Of a stretch of DNA of 64,000 nt, positions 18,239-29,692 are shown one piece after another. Source of the DNA: Arenimonas donghaensis DSM 18148 = HO3-R19 (GTDB lineage Bacteria; Pseudomonadota; Gammaproteobacteria; Xanthomonadales; Xanthomonadaceae); NCBI RefSeq assembly GCF_000743535.1, contig NZ_AVCJ01000012.1, positions 124,001 to 188,000 of the forward strand. The letters run 5' to 3'. The notes below the pieces were generated by a model. The model was not told the DNA's origin. It did no database searches and saw nothing but the letters and a program-made list of their open reading frames with translations. Each line of letters starts with the position of its first letter. Within the stretch, counting starts at the first letter, position 1. The position numbers and the translations under genes are program-made.

Positions 18239-19292
18239 CCGGCAGGGTGATCGTCGCCACGTAGCGGCCATCGAGCACCCGCGTCTCCAGTCGTCCCCGG
18301 CCTTCGCTCAGGGCCTGGATGCGCTCGCGCGCCGACGCCAGGCCTACCTGGTGGCCTGCCGCGGGCCGTCGACCGGCGGGGGGCAGGTCATTGCTGATGA
18401 CCACCCGCACCTCGTCCACCTCCTGCACGACGGCGATGTCGAGCCGGCCACCGGCGGGGCAGGGTTCGATGCCGTGGCGGATGGCGTTCTCGACCAGGGG
18501 CTGGACCGAGAGCGCCGGCACGACCACGTCCGGCAGTGGCGCCGGCAGGGTCCAGTTCACCCGGAGACGGTCACCGAATCGCAGGCGTTCGATCTCCAGG
18601 TAGCGGCGGGCCAGGTCGAGTTCGTCGGCCAGTGGCAGCTCCGTCGGACCCGACAGGGCCGCCCGGAACAGGTCGGCCAGGTCGAGCAGCAGCTGCTCGG
18701 CCTCGCCGGGCCGGGCGTGCACCAGCGCCGCGCCGGTATTGAGGGTATTGAAAAGAAAATGTGGCCTGATGCGCGCCTGCAGGGCCTCGAGCTCGGCCTG
18801 CTTGGCGCGCACGGCCGCCAGCCGCCCCTTCCAGTGATTGTGGAAGGCCGCCAGGCCGAGCAGGCCGACGGCGATGGTGATGCCGGAGACGTTCAGCGCC
18901 AGGTTGCCCCAGTCCACGCGTCCGACCGACCCGCCCGGGTCCAGGTAGGAGCGCACGGCGAAGGTGATCAGCCAGCCCATGGCCAGGGCGATGACCAGGG
19001 CCAGCGCGGCCACCGACGAGGGGCCCAGGCGGTTGAGGGGGCGGCGGGCCAGGTACAGCACCGCGAGCGTCAGCAGGCTGGTCCACTGGATCCATAACGA
19101 GGCCAGGCCAAAATAGACCATGCGGTCACCGATGACCTTGGGGGCAAGGGCAAGCGCGGCGGCCAGGCCTTCACCGCCAAGGATGACCCACATGATGGCG
19201 GTGGCCTGCCAAAGCATGTCCAGGGGGCGGGTGGCAGGTTGGGGCAAGGGGTCGGCCATCGGTTCCGGGGCGCGGGGGAACGCCTCAATCAT
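18228..19292 (-). CDS. LytS/AlgZ-type membrane sensor histidine kinase
   Basis: A 354-residue kinase with about five N-terminal membrane segments (residues 25-190). A His_kinase domain follows with the phospho-acceptor box RPHFLFNTLNTGAAL, and an ATPase domain with QPLVENAIRHGIEP and VGLASARERIQ. It resembles AlgZ/FimS, whose partner is the LytTR regulator AlgR. No response regulator is next to it here: downstream is convergent ppnN. The start is uncertain: the ATG at 19292 is used, and an ATG at 19259 is possible. It is divergent from the pilus operon. Confidence 0.85.
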   Translation of the reverse strand: MIEAFPRAPEPMADPLPQPATRPLDMLWQATAIMWVILGGEGLAAALALAPKVIGDRMVYFGLASLWIQWTSLLTLAVLYLARRPLNRLGPSSVAALALVIALAMGWLITFAVRSYLDPGGSVGRVDWGNLALNVSGITIAVGLLGLAAFHNHWKGRLAAVRAKQAELEALQARIRPHFLFNTLNTGAALVHARPGEAEQLLLDLADLFRAALSGPTELPLADELDLARRYLEIERLRFGDRLRVNWTLPAPLPDVVVPALSVQPLVENAIRHGIEPCPAGGRLDIAVVQEVDEVRVVISNDLPPAGRRPAAGHQVGLASARERIQALSEGRGRLETRVLDGRYVATITLPVSR

Positions 19293-19421
19293 GCCCGTAA
19301 ACGCCGCCAGAGGGGGCTTGCTGCCGCCCGCACGGGCAGGCGGCCCGTTCGTCGGGGGCCATTGGCCACCGGGGCCGGCTTGGGGATAAGTTGCCCACGT
19401 CAGCCTGTAAAGGATGGGGAA

Positions 19422-19970
19422 ATGGGCCGCAACACACATGCGACGGGTGGATTCACCCTGGTTGAACTGATGGTCGTGCTGGCCGTGCTGGCCGTGCTGC
19501 TGGGGGTTGCCGTGCCCAGCTTCCAGAACATCACCAACCGCAATCGTTTGACGGCCGTCACCAATGAAATGGTGGGTGCCCTGCAGCTCACCCGGGTCGA
19601 AGCCGTGCGCCGGAACGGCCGGGTCGTCTTTTGCCCGACCACGAACGGTACCGCCTGCGGCGGCGACGACTGGACGCGCAGCATCGTGCTCGCGCCCGGC
19701 GGCGAAGTGGTCCGCGAGCTGAACTTCGAAGGGGCCGGCCTGGTGGTCCTCGCCAGCCCCGCCGTGGACACCGGCGACCAGATCTCCTTCGGTGCCAGCG
19801 GCTTCGCGCGGGCGGGCACCACGGTGACCAATCGCGCCGGTGGGCTGCGCGTCTGCAGCACGCTGGTCAGCGGCAACGAAAACGCACGCGATGTCATGGT
19901 CAACGTCAGCCGCGTCAGCGTGGTGACCCGCGGTAGTGCGGGCTGCGCCGTCGCGCCCGGGAATCTATAA
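19422..19970 (+). CDS. fimT: Type IV minor pseudopilin FimT/GspH
   Basis: A 182-residue minor pilin, first gene of the pilus cluster. The prepilin peptidase site is GG|FTLVELMVVLAVL, followed by a hydrophobic helix. The globular part has two conserved Cys pairs (FCPTTNGTACGG; the C-terminal VCS and GCA). The ATG at 19422 follows AGGATGGGGAA. FimT-type minor pilins help initiate pilus assembly and in some species bind DNA during uptake. Confidence 0.9.
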   Translation: MGRNTHATGGFTLVELMVVLAVLAVLLGVAVPSFQNITNRNRLTAVTNEMVGALQLTRVEAVRRNGRVVFCPTTNGTACGGDDWTRSIVLAPGGEVVRELNFEGAGLVVLASPAVDTGDQISFGASGFARAGTTVTNRAGGLRVCSTLVSGNENARDVMVNVSRVSVVTRGSAGCAVAPGNL

Positions 19971-19980
19971 GGCAGCCAGC

Positions 19981-20442
19981 ATGCGAACCAAGCAGACATT
20001 CCCCCGGACCCAGCAAGGCGCGAGCCTTCTCGAAGTCCTGATCGCCATCCTGATCCTTGCGATCGGCCTGCTCGGCATCGCCGCCCTGCAGGCGGTCACG
20101 CTGCGCAACATGCAGGGTTCGGGCGACCGCTCGGTGGCGGTCATCCAGGCCTATGCCATGTTCGACATCATGCGCGCCAATCGTGACGACGCGCTCGACG
20201 GTGACTACGACACCGCCGGTTTCATCTGCGAGGCGCCGGCGGCCGGCACTCGCGTCAACAACGAGAAGGCGCTCTGGATCAACCAGATGCAGGCGGCGAT
20301 GGGCCCAACGGCCTGTGGCGAGGTCGACTGCCTCGGCGGTGAATGCACCGTCAGCGTGCGTTGGGACGAAAGGCGGCTTGGCGGCAATGAAGGCAACGCG
20401 GAAGCGGAAGAGCACACCCTGAGCATGGAGTCCACGCTGTGA
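19981..20442 (+). CDS. pilV: Type IV pilus modification protein PilV
   Basis: A 153-residue minor pilin. The processing site QQGASLLEVLIAILILAIGL departs from the usual G|F with G|A, as often seen in PilV. The sequence then reads GIAALQAVTLRNMQ, a typical PilV start. The ATG at 19981 is 10 bases after fimT. It overlaps pilW by 4 bases (GTGA). Confidence 0.9.
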   Translation: MRTKQTFPRTQQGASLLEVLIAILILAIGLLGIAALQAVTLRNMQGSGDRSVAVIQAYAMFDIMRANRDDALDGDYDTAGFICEAPAAGTRVNNEKALWINQMQAAMGPTACGEVDCLGGECTVSVRWDERRLGGNEGNAEAEEHTLSMESTL

Positions 20443-21566
20443 ACCAGAACGCCTCTCTGCGCGGCGTCGCCCGCCCACGAACCGGTACCGCCGGCTTCTC
20501 GCTCATCGAGCTGATGGTCGCGATGCTGCTCGGCTTCCTCGTGGTGGCGGCGGCCGGTGGTGTCTTCCTGTCGAACAAACGCGTGTATGCCTCCAGCGAA
20601 ACCATCGGTCGCATCCAGGAAAACACCCGCGTGGCCTTCGAGCTGATGTCCCGCGACGTGCGCGAGGCCGGCGGCAATCCCTGTGGTTCGGCCAGCGTCC
20701 CGGTCAACATCCTGGAAGGTACGAACGACATCTTCTGGGACCGCTTCAACGAGGGGCTGACCGGTTACGACGGCGGCGACGCGCTGCCGATGACCGCCAC
20801 CGGTACCGGCGTCGCCCAGCGGGTGGCCGGCACCGACGCGATCGAGGTGCACTCCGCGCTCGACGGCGGCGTCCGGGTCATCGAACACGACGGCCCCAGC
20901 GCCAACCTCCAGGTGACGTCGATCACCGGTTTCGTCGACGGGGACATCCTGCTGGTCTGCAACATCTCCCAGAGCTTCATCTTCCAGGTGACCGGCTTCA
21001 GCGCGGCCGGTGGCGGCCTTTCGATCCAGCACAATGCCGGCGGCGGCACCTCGCTCAACTGCAGCCAGACCTTCCAGGTCTTCGACGGCGATGCCGACAC
21101 CGACTGCAGCCCGGGCGCCAGCAGCGCCGTCGACTACTGCTTCACCGAGGTGGCCGCAGGCAATCCGCAGTGTGACTTCGGCAGCTTGTCGCCGGCCTAC
21201 GTGGTGCGGCCCGGCAGCATCCAGTGGTACGTGGGCAACAATGCCCGCGGCGGCACGTCCCTTTACCGGTCGGTGGTGGTCAACCGCTCCGGGACGGCCA
21301 CGCCCAACGTCGAGCTCGCCCGGGACGAAATCGTCGAGGGCGTCCAGGGCCTGGCCCTCACGTATCTCGAGCAGGGTGAAAGCGCTTATACCAACGCGGC
21401 CGGCGTCGGTGACTGGGGTCGTGTCCTGGCCGCACGCATCGAGCTCGTGATGACGGGCGCGGACGGCGCCCTGGGCGGCGGCGAGATCGAAGGCACCGAC
21501 GGTGCCGTGCTGTCCCGCACCGTTGCCCACGTCGTATCGCTTCGCAACCGGGAGGGCACGCTGTGA
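20439..21566 (+). CDS. pilW: Type IV pilus minor pilin PilW
   Basis: A 375-residue minor pilin with the cleavage site TAG|FSLIELMVAMLLGFLVVAA and a large extracellular domain containing several Cys. PilW, PilV, PilX, FimT and PilE are thought to form the priming tip complex with PilY1. The GTG start overlaps the pilV stop. It ends in a 4-base overlap with pilX. Confidence 0.9.
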   Translation: MNQNASLRGVARPRTGTAGFSLIELMVAMLLGFLVVAAAGGVFLSNKRVYASSETIGRIQENTRVAFELMSRDVREAGGNPCGSASVPVNILEGTNDIFWDRFNEGLTGYDGGDALPMTATGTGVAQRVAGTDAIEVHSALDGGVRVIEHDGPSANLQVTSITGFVDGDILLVCNISQSFIFQVTGFSAAGGGLSIQHNAGGGTSLNCSQTFQVFDGDADTDCSPGASSAVDYCFTEVAAGNPQCDFGSLSPAYVVRPGSIQWYVGNNARGGTSLYRSVVVNRSGTATPNVELARDEIVEGVQGLALTYLEQGESAYTNAAGVGDWGRVLAARIELVMTGADGALGGGEIEGTDGAVLSRTVAHVVSLRNREGTL

Positions 21567-22135
21567 GCCTGCGCAACTTCCATGCTCCGAACCGCCAGCG
21601 CGGCGTCACCCTGGTGATCGTGTTGCTGCTGCTTATCGTCGTCACCCTGCTGGGCCTGGCCGCGATGCGTGGCAGCATCCTGCAGGAGCGCATGGCCGGT
21701 AACGTCGCCGCGCGCGGCATCGCCTTCCAGGCGGCGGAATCCGCCCTCCGCGTCGGCGAAGAGTACCTGCGCGTCGCCGATCCGGCCGTGCCCGCCAACG
21801 GTTGCAGCGGCGGCGTCTGCGCCATGCCCGTGGATGGCGGTGCCCCGGCTTACGAGGCCGCCAACTTCTGGTCGACGGCTGCCAATTACCGTTCCGTGGC
21901 CCTTGACGACGATACCAACCTCTCGATGCTGCGTTATTCCATCGAGTCGCTGGGCGAAGGCACCGCGAGCGCGGCCAGCAGCGGGCCCGCCGAATGCCTG
22001 GGCGCCGAGGGCGACCAGTCCGGCTGCGTCGGATCCGATGGCGCCGCCAACGTACGCAACTACCGAATCACTGCAATCGCGCAAACCGACAACGGGGCGC
22101 AAGTCGTGCTCCAGTCGACCTTCCAGATGCCCTGA
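21563..22135 (+). CDS. pilX: Type IV pilus minor pilin PilX
   Basis: A 190-residue minor pilin starting at GTG. The N-terminus has RQRGVTLVIVLLLLIVVTLLG, with G|V at the cleavage site and no Glu at mature position 5, as usual in PilX. QERMAGNVAARGIAFQAAESAL follows, the family hallmark. It lies between pilW (4-base overlap) and pilY1 (13-base gap). Confidence 0.9.
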   Translation: MSLRNFHAPNRQRGVTLVIVLLLLIVVTLLGLAAMRGSILQERMAGNVAARGIAFQAAESALRVGEEYLRVADPAVPANGCSGGVCAMPVDGGAPAYEAANFWSTAANYRSVALDDDTNLSMLRYSIESLGEGTASAASSGPAECLGAEGDQSGCVGSDGAANVRNYRITAIAQTDNGAQVVLQSTFQMP

Positions 22136-22148
22136 GGCAGGTGAAGCC

Positions 22149-25100
22149 ATGAAGCGTTCAATCCCCCAATCCCGCTCGCAGCGCCCGCTGGTCGCCGCGC
22201 TTGCCTTCGTCGCCACCTGGCTGGCCCTGCCGGTCTCGTCGGTCATGGCCCAGAGCTTCCCCGAATACCCGCTGCAGACCGGCGCGGGCAACGTCGAGCC
22301 GAACATCATGTTCGTGCTGGATGACTCCGGCTCGATGGCCTTCGACTACATGTACAACCCGGCCCTGGGCGACATCGAAGCCTGCGTGGACGTCCGGAGC
22401 AATGGCACCTGCAGGACCACCCTGGACATCACCGACCAGGCCTATGTCGGCAATACGCTTTATTACAACCCGGCGCAGGTCTATCGCACCTGGATGCAGG
22501 CGAACGGCACCCGGATGACCGGCGGCACCACCCTGGGTTCGGTCTATGGTTCGCGGAACTTCGCGGGCAGCGGTTATGGCGGGGAAAGCGACACGCTTGA
22601 CCTGCTCAATCCGTCGAGCTGTGAAACCTACGACAACAACGGCAGCAACAATACGATCTGCGGCAGCAACGCCCAGACCTTCTACGTTCCCAAGAACCCG
22701 GCCAGCACCAGCGCCGCCTACCTTGAGAACGCGCTCAACTACTACCGCTACCAGATCCGCAATTTCGAGGGCTCGGTCCGGCTCATCCGCAGCGAGCTGA
22801 TGCCGGGCGGTGGTTACGGCGACTTCCCGGCGACCACGACCGTGGATCAGAACCAGGTTTATCTCTACAACAACCTGTCGCTCGGCCGTAACCAATCCTT
22901 CAATGGCGACTGGTTCTACATCGACCAGACCGTCGACGAACTGATCGCGACCACGGTCGGCAACAACGGCAACGCCAATCTCCGTGTCTATCGCTGGAAC
23001 GGCAGTGGTTGGAGCCAAGTGTGCCAGTCGGCCGCCAACAACAACAGCAACGAGACCTGCACCATCACTGATGCACAGGGTTATTACTACCTGCAGGTCT
23101 ATACGCCCAACAACGGCAGTGCGCCCTTCACCGGGCTGACGGTCCGGGCCATCACCCGCGACACCGAGACGGTCACCCGCGATTCGGGCTGCGACGTGAC
23201 CACCGAGACCTACGGTTGGGGTGGCTGCACCTTCGCCGTGCCCGTGGCTGGCCGGAGCGAAAGCCAGGAATACGCGAATTTCGCGACCTGGTATTCCTAC
23301 CACCGCACCCGCATGAAGGTGGCCAAGGCCGGTGCGGCCGACGCCTTCCACCAGCTGGGCAACAACGTCCGCACCGGTTTCCGATCGCTGCACCAGAACA
23401 ACGGCAACAGCAACTACGACATCCCCGTCAACGACGGCAACAACGGCGTTTTCGAGGGCAGCGCCCGCACGACCTGGTTCTCGAAGCTGATGAATGCCCG
23501 TGGCCAGAGCGGAACCCCGCTGCGCACTGCGCTGGAAGGCACGGGTAGCTACTTCAGTTCCAGTTCGTCTTCCGGCCCCTATGGCCCCGGTAGCGTGGCC
23601 AACCAGCTGGCCTGCCGCCAGAACTTCGCCATCCTGACCACGGACGGCTACTGGAACGGCAGTTACAGCGGTGGCGCCGGCGACCAGGACGGCACCAATG
23701 GGCCGTCCATCACCAATCCGGCCGACGGCACCAACGCAGTCCGTTACACGGTCTCGCACCCGTTCAGGGACGGCGTCGGCGCGAACTACAGCAATACGCT
23801 GGCCGACGTCGCCATGCGTTACTGGAAGCAGGACCTGCGCAGCGACCTCGACAACATCGTGCCCACCGCCACCAACAACCCGGCGTTCTGGCAGCACATG
23901 GTCACCTTCGGTGTCTCGATCGGCCTGCGCGGTACGGTGGACCAGACCACGGTCGCCGACGTCCTGGCGGCCGGGCGCCCGCGCATCAATGGTGTGTCGG
24001 TGAACTGGCCGGATCCGACCGATGCCGAAAACGCCGAGCGCATCGACGACCTGCTGCATGCCTCGGTCAACGGGCGCGGCGAGTTCATCGCCGCCAGCAA
24101 CGCCGAGGACTTCGGCACGGCGCTCAACAGCGTGCTGGGCCAGATCCAGTCCCGCCTGGCGTCCGGCTCCAACGTGGCCACCAACAGCACGTCCTACCAG
24201 ACCAACTCGCGCATCTACCAGGCGACCTACCGGTCGGTGCAGTGGACGGGCGAACTGGCCTCGATCCCGATTTCCGCCAGCGGTATCGGCAGCACCCCCA
24301 GCTGGCTGGTCACCTCCCGCATCGCGGCCACCTATGCCGACGGCAGCCCCGCCAACGACTACCACAACCGCACCGTGCTGACCTGGAACGGCAGCCAGGG
24401 CGCGAACTTCCCGACGTCGGCCCAGACCACCGCGCTGGCCCGCACCACGGGTTCGGCCCAGGTAACGGGCGCGAATAATGCCGCCTACATCAAGGGCAAT
24501 GCCTCGCAGGAGCGGGCCAACGGCGGCGTGCTGCGCAACCGCCTTACGCGTCTGGGCGACATCATCAACTCTTCGCCCTTCTACGTGGCCGACACGGAGA
24601 CCATCTACGTCGGCGCCAACGACGGCATGCTGCACGGCATCGACGCGCTCACCGGCGACGTGAAGTTCTCGTACGTCCCGGCCGGCCTCAACTTCGCCCG
24701 TCTCAAGGACATCAGCGACCCGGCCTATGCCCATGCCTACTTCGTGGATGGCCAGGTGACGGTGAGCTCCTCGCGCGTGACGCCGGGTGAAAACCTGCTG
24801 GTCGGCGCCCTGGGCCGCGGCGGCAAGGGCGTATTCGCCCTGGACGTCAGCAACCCGTCGTCCATGTCCGGTGGCAACAACGGCGACGTGCTTTGGGACA
24901 AGACCGCCGCCGTCGACGCCGACATGGGCTATGTGCTGGGCACGCCGGTCATCGTCAAGGCCAACAACGGCCAGGTGGTCGCGCTGGTGCCCAATGGCAT
25001 CGAAAGCACCAACGGCGACGCGGTCCTGTACGTGATCGAAGTCGAGAGTGGCGCCGTCCGCGCCAAGATCAGCACCGGCAACACCGTCGGCAATGGCCTG

Positions 25101-25994
25101 AGCACCCCGCGTACGGCCGACCTGGATGCGGACGGTGACGTCGATTACGTGTATGCCGGCGACATGCTCGGCAACCTGTGGAAATTCGACCTCACCAGCG
25201 CCAATCCCGCCGACTGGGGCGTGGCTTACGGCGGTGAACCGCTGTTCGTCGCCCGTACCGCGAGCGGTGGCGTCCAGGCCATCACCGGCACCCCGGCGCT
25301 GGCGCGCGAAACGGCCGCCAACCGGATCTGGGTGAGCTTCGGCACGGGCCGGTTCATCTACGAGTCCGATGTCAGCAATACGGAAATCCAGACCTGGTAT
25401 GGCGTCATCGACGACGAGGAATCCGACCTGCGCCGGGCCGACCTCACCGAGCGCGAGATCGCGGCGGTGGGTACCGATGGCCAGGGACGCGACATCCGCG
25501 CCTTCGAGCGCTACTCGGACCTGCCCGACGACTCCATGGGTTGGTTCGTGGATCTCGACCGGCCGCTCACGGGTGAGCGCATCATCGGTTCGGCCCGGGT
25601 CAATGGCCGCGCCGTGATCGTTTCGAGCATGGCGCCCACGGTGTCCTCGGGCTGCGAAAACGAGGGCGCGGGCTTCCTGAACGCGATCGACATGTTCACC
25701 GGCACCAGCCCGGAGAACTCGTCGGGCGGTGGTCCGGCCTCGTTCTTCGACCTCGACGGCGACGGCACGGGCACCAGCGACGGTGACTTCCTCACCGACG
25801 AGGACGGCAATCGCATCGGCGCAGGCTCGGTGGATACCGGCGTCGGCGCGCACTACGATTCGCGCAACGTCGATGGCGACTACGTGATCTGCGGTTCCAA
25901 CGGTACCTGCGAGCTGGTCGACGGCGGCGAACAGGAAGGCGGCGCAGGCGACACCAAGCGTCTGTCCTGGCGTGAACTTTTCGAAGAGGATTGA
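22149..25994 (+). CDS. pilY1: Type IV pilus tip adhesin/assembly factor PilY1
   Basis: A 1281-residue exported protein. A signal peptide (to about residue 35, VSSVMAQ) is followed by a von Willebrand A region with the MIDAS-type DDSGSM near residue 60. Asn/Ser-rich middle parts lead to the conserved PilY1 C-terminal beta-propeller from about residue 795 (RLGDIINSSPFYVA, YVGANDGMLHGID). A calcium-loop type stretch DLDADGDVDYVYAGD follows near residue 993. In other species it controls pilus retraction, adhesion and surface sensing. The upstream end of the operon supplies the minor pilins it works with. Confidence 0.94.
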   Translation: MKRSIPQSRSQRPLVAALAFVATWLALPVSSVMAQSFPEYPLQTGAGNVEPNIMFVLDDSGSMAFDYMYNPALGDIEACVDVRSNGTCRTTLDITDQAYVGNTLYYNPAQVYRTWMQANGTRMTGGTTLGSVYGSRNFAGSGYGGESDTLDLLNPSSCETYDNNGSNNTICGSNAQTFYVPKNPASTSAAYLENALNYYRYQIRNFEGSVRLIRSELMPGGGYGDFPATTTVDQNQVYLYNNLSLGRNQSFNGDWFYIDQTVDELIATTVGNNGNANLRVYRWNGSGWSQVCQSAANNNSNETCTITDAQGYYYLQVYTPNNGSAPFTGLTVRAITRDTETVTRDSGCDVTTETYGWGGCTFAVPVAGRSESQEYANFATWYSYHRTRMKVAKAGAADAFHQLGNNVRTGFRSLHQNNGNSNYDIPVNDGNNGVFEGSARTTWFSKLMNARGQSGTPLRTALEGTGSYFSSSSSSGPYGPGSVANQLACRQNFAILTTDGYWNGSYSGGAGDQDGTNGPSITNPADGTNAVRYTVSHPFRDGVGANYSNTLADVAMRYWKQDLRSDLDNIVPTATNNPAFWQHMVTFGVSIGLRGTVDQTTVADVLAAGRPRINGVSVNWPDPTDAENAERIDDLLHASVNGRGEFIAASNAEDFGTALNSVLGQIQSRLASGSNVATNSTSYQTNSRIYQATYRSVQWTGELASIPISASGIGSTPSWLVTSRIAATYADGSPANDYHNRTVLTWNGSQGANFPTSAQTTALARTTGSAQVTGANNAAYIKGNASQERANGGVLRNRLTRLGDIINSSPFYVADTETIYVGANDGMLHGIDALTGDVKFSYVPAGLNFARLKDISDPAYAHAYFVDGQVTVSSSRVTPGENLLVGALGRGGKGVFALDVSNPSSMSGGNNGDVLWDKTAAVDADMGYVLGTPVIVKANNGQVVALVPNGIESTNGDAVLYVIEVESGAVRAKISTGNTVGNGLSTPRTADLDADGDVDYVYAGDMLGNLWKFDLTSANPADWGVAYGGEPLFVARTASGGVQAITGTPALARETAANRIWVSFGTGRFIYESDVSNTEIQTWYGVIDDEESDLRRADLTEREIAAVGTDGQGRDIRAFERYSDLPDDSMGWFVDLDRPLTGERIIGSARVNGRAVIVSSMAPTVSSGCENEGAGFLNAIDMFTGTSPENSSGGGPASFFDLDGDGTGTSDGDFLTDEDGNRIGAGSVDTGVGAHYDSRNVDGDYVICGSNGTCELVDGGEQEGGAGDTKRLSWRELFEED

Positions 25995-25997
25995 CCG

Positions 25998-26417
25998 ATG
26001 ACCATGTTCAGCCGGAACACGAAGGGATTCACGCTGATCGAGTTGATGATCGTCGTGGCGGTGATTGCGATCCTGTCGGCGATTGCCTATCCCTCGTACG
26101 TGAATTACGTACTGGACTCCAGGCGCGCCACCGCCACGGCCTGCCTGGTCGAGCATGGCCAGTTCATGGAGCGCTATTACACGACCAACCTCGATTACGA
26201 GATTGATCCGGCGGCCATGCCGGCCTTCGGCTGCGAAACGGAGTTGGCGGACTTCTATGCCTTCAGTTTCGTGGCCGATCCGACGGCCACCGCCTATACG
26301 GTGCAGGCGGTCCCGCAAGGCTCCCAGCAGCGGGACACCGAATGCGGCACGCTGACGCTCAACCAGATCGGCAACCGCACAGAAAGCGGCTCGGGTGACC
26401 TGGACGACTGCTGGTAA
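25998..26417 (+). CDS. pilE: Type IV pilin PilE (minor pilin)
   Basis: A 139-residue pilin with the cleavage site KG|FTLIELMIVVAVIAILSAIA, including Glu5. Four Cys in the globular part (TACLVEHGQ, FGCET, TECGT, DDCW) suggest a PilE/ComP-type minor subunit with a C-terminal disulfide loop. Start at ATG 25998 or the ATG two codons on. It is the last gene of the cluster, with a strong terminator 27 bases downstream. Confidence 0.92.
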   Translation: MTMFSRNTKGFTLIELMIVVAVIAILSAIAYPSYVNYVLDSRRATATACLVEHGQFMERYYTTNLDYEIDPAAMPAFGCETELADFYAFSFVADPTATAYTVQAVPQGSQQRDTECGTLTLNQIGNRTESGSGDLDDCW

Positions 26418-26443
26418 GCCCTGGCCCACGGCACCGGGAAAAG

Positions 26444-26473
26444 AAAAAGGCTCGCAGCGATGCGAGCCTTTTT
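26444..26473. terminator. Bidirectional terminator between pilE and tRNA-Asn
   Basis: AAAAAGGCTCGCA (26444-26456), loop GCGA, TGCGAGCCTTTTT (26461-26473): a perfect 13-bp stem with a T run on one strand and an A run on the other. It can end both the pilus operon and the convergent tRNA transcript. Confidence 0.93.
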
Positions 26474-26483
26474 CATTGAACCT

Positions 26484-26561
26484 TGGCGCCCGAAGTTGGA
26501 CTCGAACCAACGACCCCCTGATTAACAGTCAAGTGCTCTAACCGGCTGAGCTATTCGGGCG
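26484..26561 (-). tRNA. tRNA-Asn (GTT)
   Basis: Cloverleaf on the minus strand: acceptor CGCCCGA pairs with TCGGGCG, and CCA is encoded. The D arm is AGCTCAGCCGGTTAGAGC, the anticodon arm CTTGACTGTTAATCAG with GTT, and the T arm GTTGGTTCGAGTCCAAC. Confidence 0.97.
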
Positions 26562-26570
26562 GGGACGGGC

Positions 26571-26598
26571 ATTTTAAACGACCCACCCCCCGGGTCAA
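26571..26598 (-). promoter_or_regulatory. Promoter of tRNA-Asn
   Basis: On the minus strand TTGACC (26598-26593) and TAAAAT (26576-26571) are 16 bases apart, with the -10 ending 9 bases before the tRNA 5' end. Confidence 0.65.
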
Positions 26599-26609
26599 GC
26601 CCCGCGGGT

Positions 26610-27152
26610 TCAGGGAAGGAAGGGGCAGGGCGGTGGATCGACGCGTGAAACCCTTGCGTGGCGCACCCTGCCGGCGATATTCACCACCACGCTGCCCAGG
26701 TGCACGGCCCGCTTTCGGCTGCACAGGCGCAGGCTGGCGTTGTTGCCTCCCGACATCCCCGTGGGTTGGTAGCGGACCCTGTGGCGGCCCGGCGTGGCAC
26801 GGATGGCCACCGGACCCGGTGCCAGGGCCTCTGTCCACAGCACGTCTTCATCCTTGGCCGGCTGCGGTGAGCGCGTGGCGTCGACGTAGACCAGCCAGCC
26901 GGCGTCCCAGACCAGGTCGCCGCGACAGCTCCGGCCATCGGCGCTGGGGCAGAGGGTGACCGGCCGCCCCAGTGCGACGGCTGCCATGCGTGCCTGGGCA
27001 AGGCCGGCGGTCAGGGCATGGAAGGCCTGCAGCGTCGCCATGCGTTCGCGCAGCAGCGACAGGGACGGCGCCGCCACGGCCAGCAACAAGGCAAGCAGGA
27101 GCAGCACCAGAACCAGTTCCACCAGGGTGAATCCTCGCCGTTGGGCCCGCAT
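26610..27152 (-). CDS. Second FimT/GspH-type pseudopilin
   Basis: A 180-residue minor pseudopilin with the cleavage site RRG|FTLVELVLVLLLLALLLAV. The globular part holds the CPSADGRSCRGD Cys pair and a C-terminal LCS/PCP pair, like the FimT in the main cluster but clearly divergent. It stands alone on the minus strand between tRNA-Asn and uvrB. It could supplement the pilus or serve a secretion or competence machine; the sequence does not decide. Confidence 0.85.
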   Translation of the reverse strand: MRAQRRGFTLVELVLVLLLLALLLAVAAPSLSLLRERMATLQAFHALTAGLAQARMAAVALGRPVTLCPSADGRSCRGDLVWDAGWLVYVDATRSPQPAKDEDVLWTEALAPGPVAIRATPGRHRVRYQPTGMSGGNNASLRLCSRKRAVHLGSVVVNIAGRVRHARVSRVDPPPCPFLP

Positions 27153-27300
27153 GGCCGACCTCCGGGAAACCGGCCACCAGTTTCCAAAAGCAGGCGTGGC
27201 CAGCCGTCCCCGGAAGCCTGAACCGCGGGTCGGCCAACGCGCCGGCCTGGCGTAGGCGGGCCGCTATACTGCTTGTTTGACCCCGCGAGGACGTGCCCCC

Positions 27301-29310
<2,010 letters not shown>

Positions 29311-29385
29311 GCCCGCCTTGCATTACTTCTGGCAGGGGGGTAGAACGGGGCCATGGACGGGTGGGGACCCGTCCGGAGCGAGCCA

Positions 29386-29643
29386 ATGTCGACTTTGGGG
29401 ATACGCGGCCTGTTGGCCGGGGGATTCGTGCTTTCGCTGGGCCTGCTGACCGGGGCCAGCCACGGTGCCACGCAGTGGTCCGGGGCTTCGGTGGCGGACG
29501 TGGCGCCCGATAGCCCCGGCCTGCTCGACCGCGCCCAGGCCAAGGCCTGCGAATGGAGCCACGGCCTGTCCGGCCGCAGCGACCGCCGCGGCAGCGAACA
29601 GCGCCGGACCGACTGCGCCCGCCGCCACGGACTGGCCGACTGA
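29386..29643 (+). CDS. Small exported hypothetical protein
   Basis: An 85-residue protein not recognised. It has an N-terminal signal peptide (LLAGGFVLSLGLLTGASHGA), then a short Arg-rich hydrophilic part with two Cys (KACEW and RTDCARR) that could form a disulfide. A GGAG lies 8 bases before the ATG. It is flanked by uvrB and tRNA-Val, and the promoter of the latter starts just after its stop. It could be a small periplasmic or secreted peptide. Confidence 0.55.
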   Translation: MSTLGIRGLLAGGFVLSLGLLTGASHGATQWSGASVADVAPDSPGLLDRAQAKACEWSHGLSGRSDRRGSEQRRTDCARRHGLAD

Positions 29644-29650
29644 CCCGCCA

Positions 29651-29679
29651 TTGCCGGGCCCCGGGGCGCTTGTTATACT
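29651..29679 (+). promoter_or_regulatory. Promoter of tRNA-Val
   Basis: TTGCCG (29651-29656), 17 bases, TATACT (29674-29679); the tRNA 5' end is 14 bases further. Confidence 0.75.
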
Positions 29680-29692
29680 TCGCGGCCCTTGC

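Noticed and set aside
22158-26510. Very long open frame on the minus strand opposite pilY1 and pilE
   Set aside because: A composition shadow of high-GC codon use; Gly/Arg/Val-rich with no domain, and pilY1 on the other strand is unmistakable.
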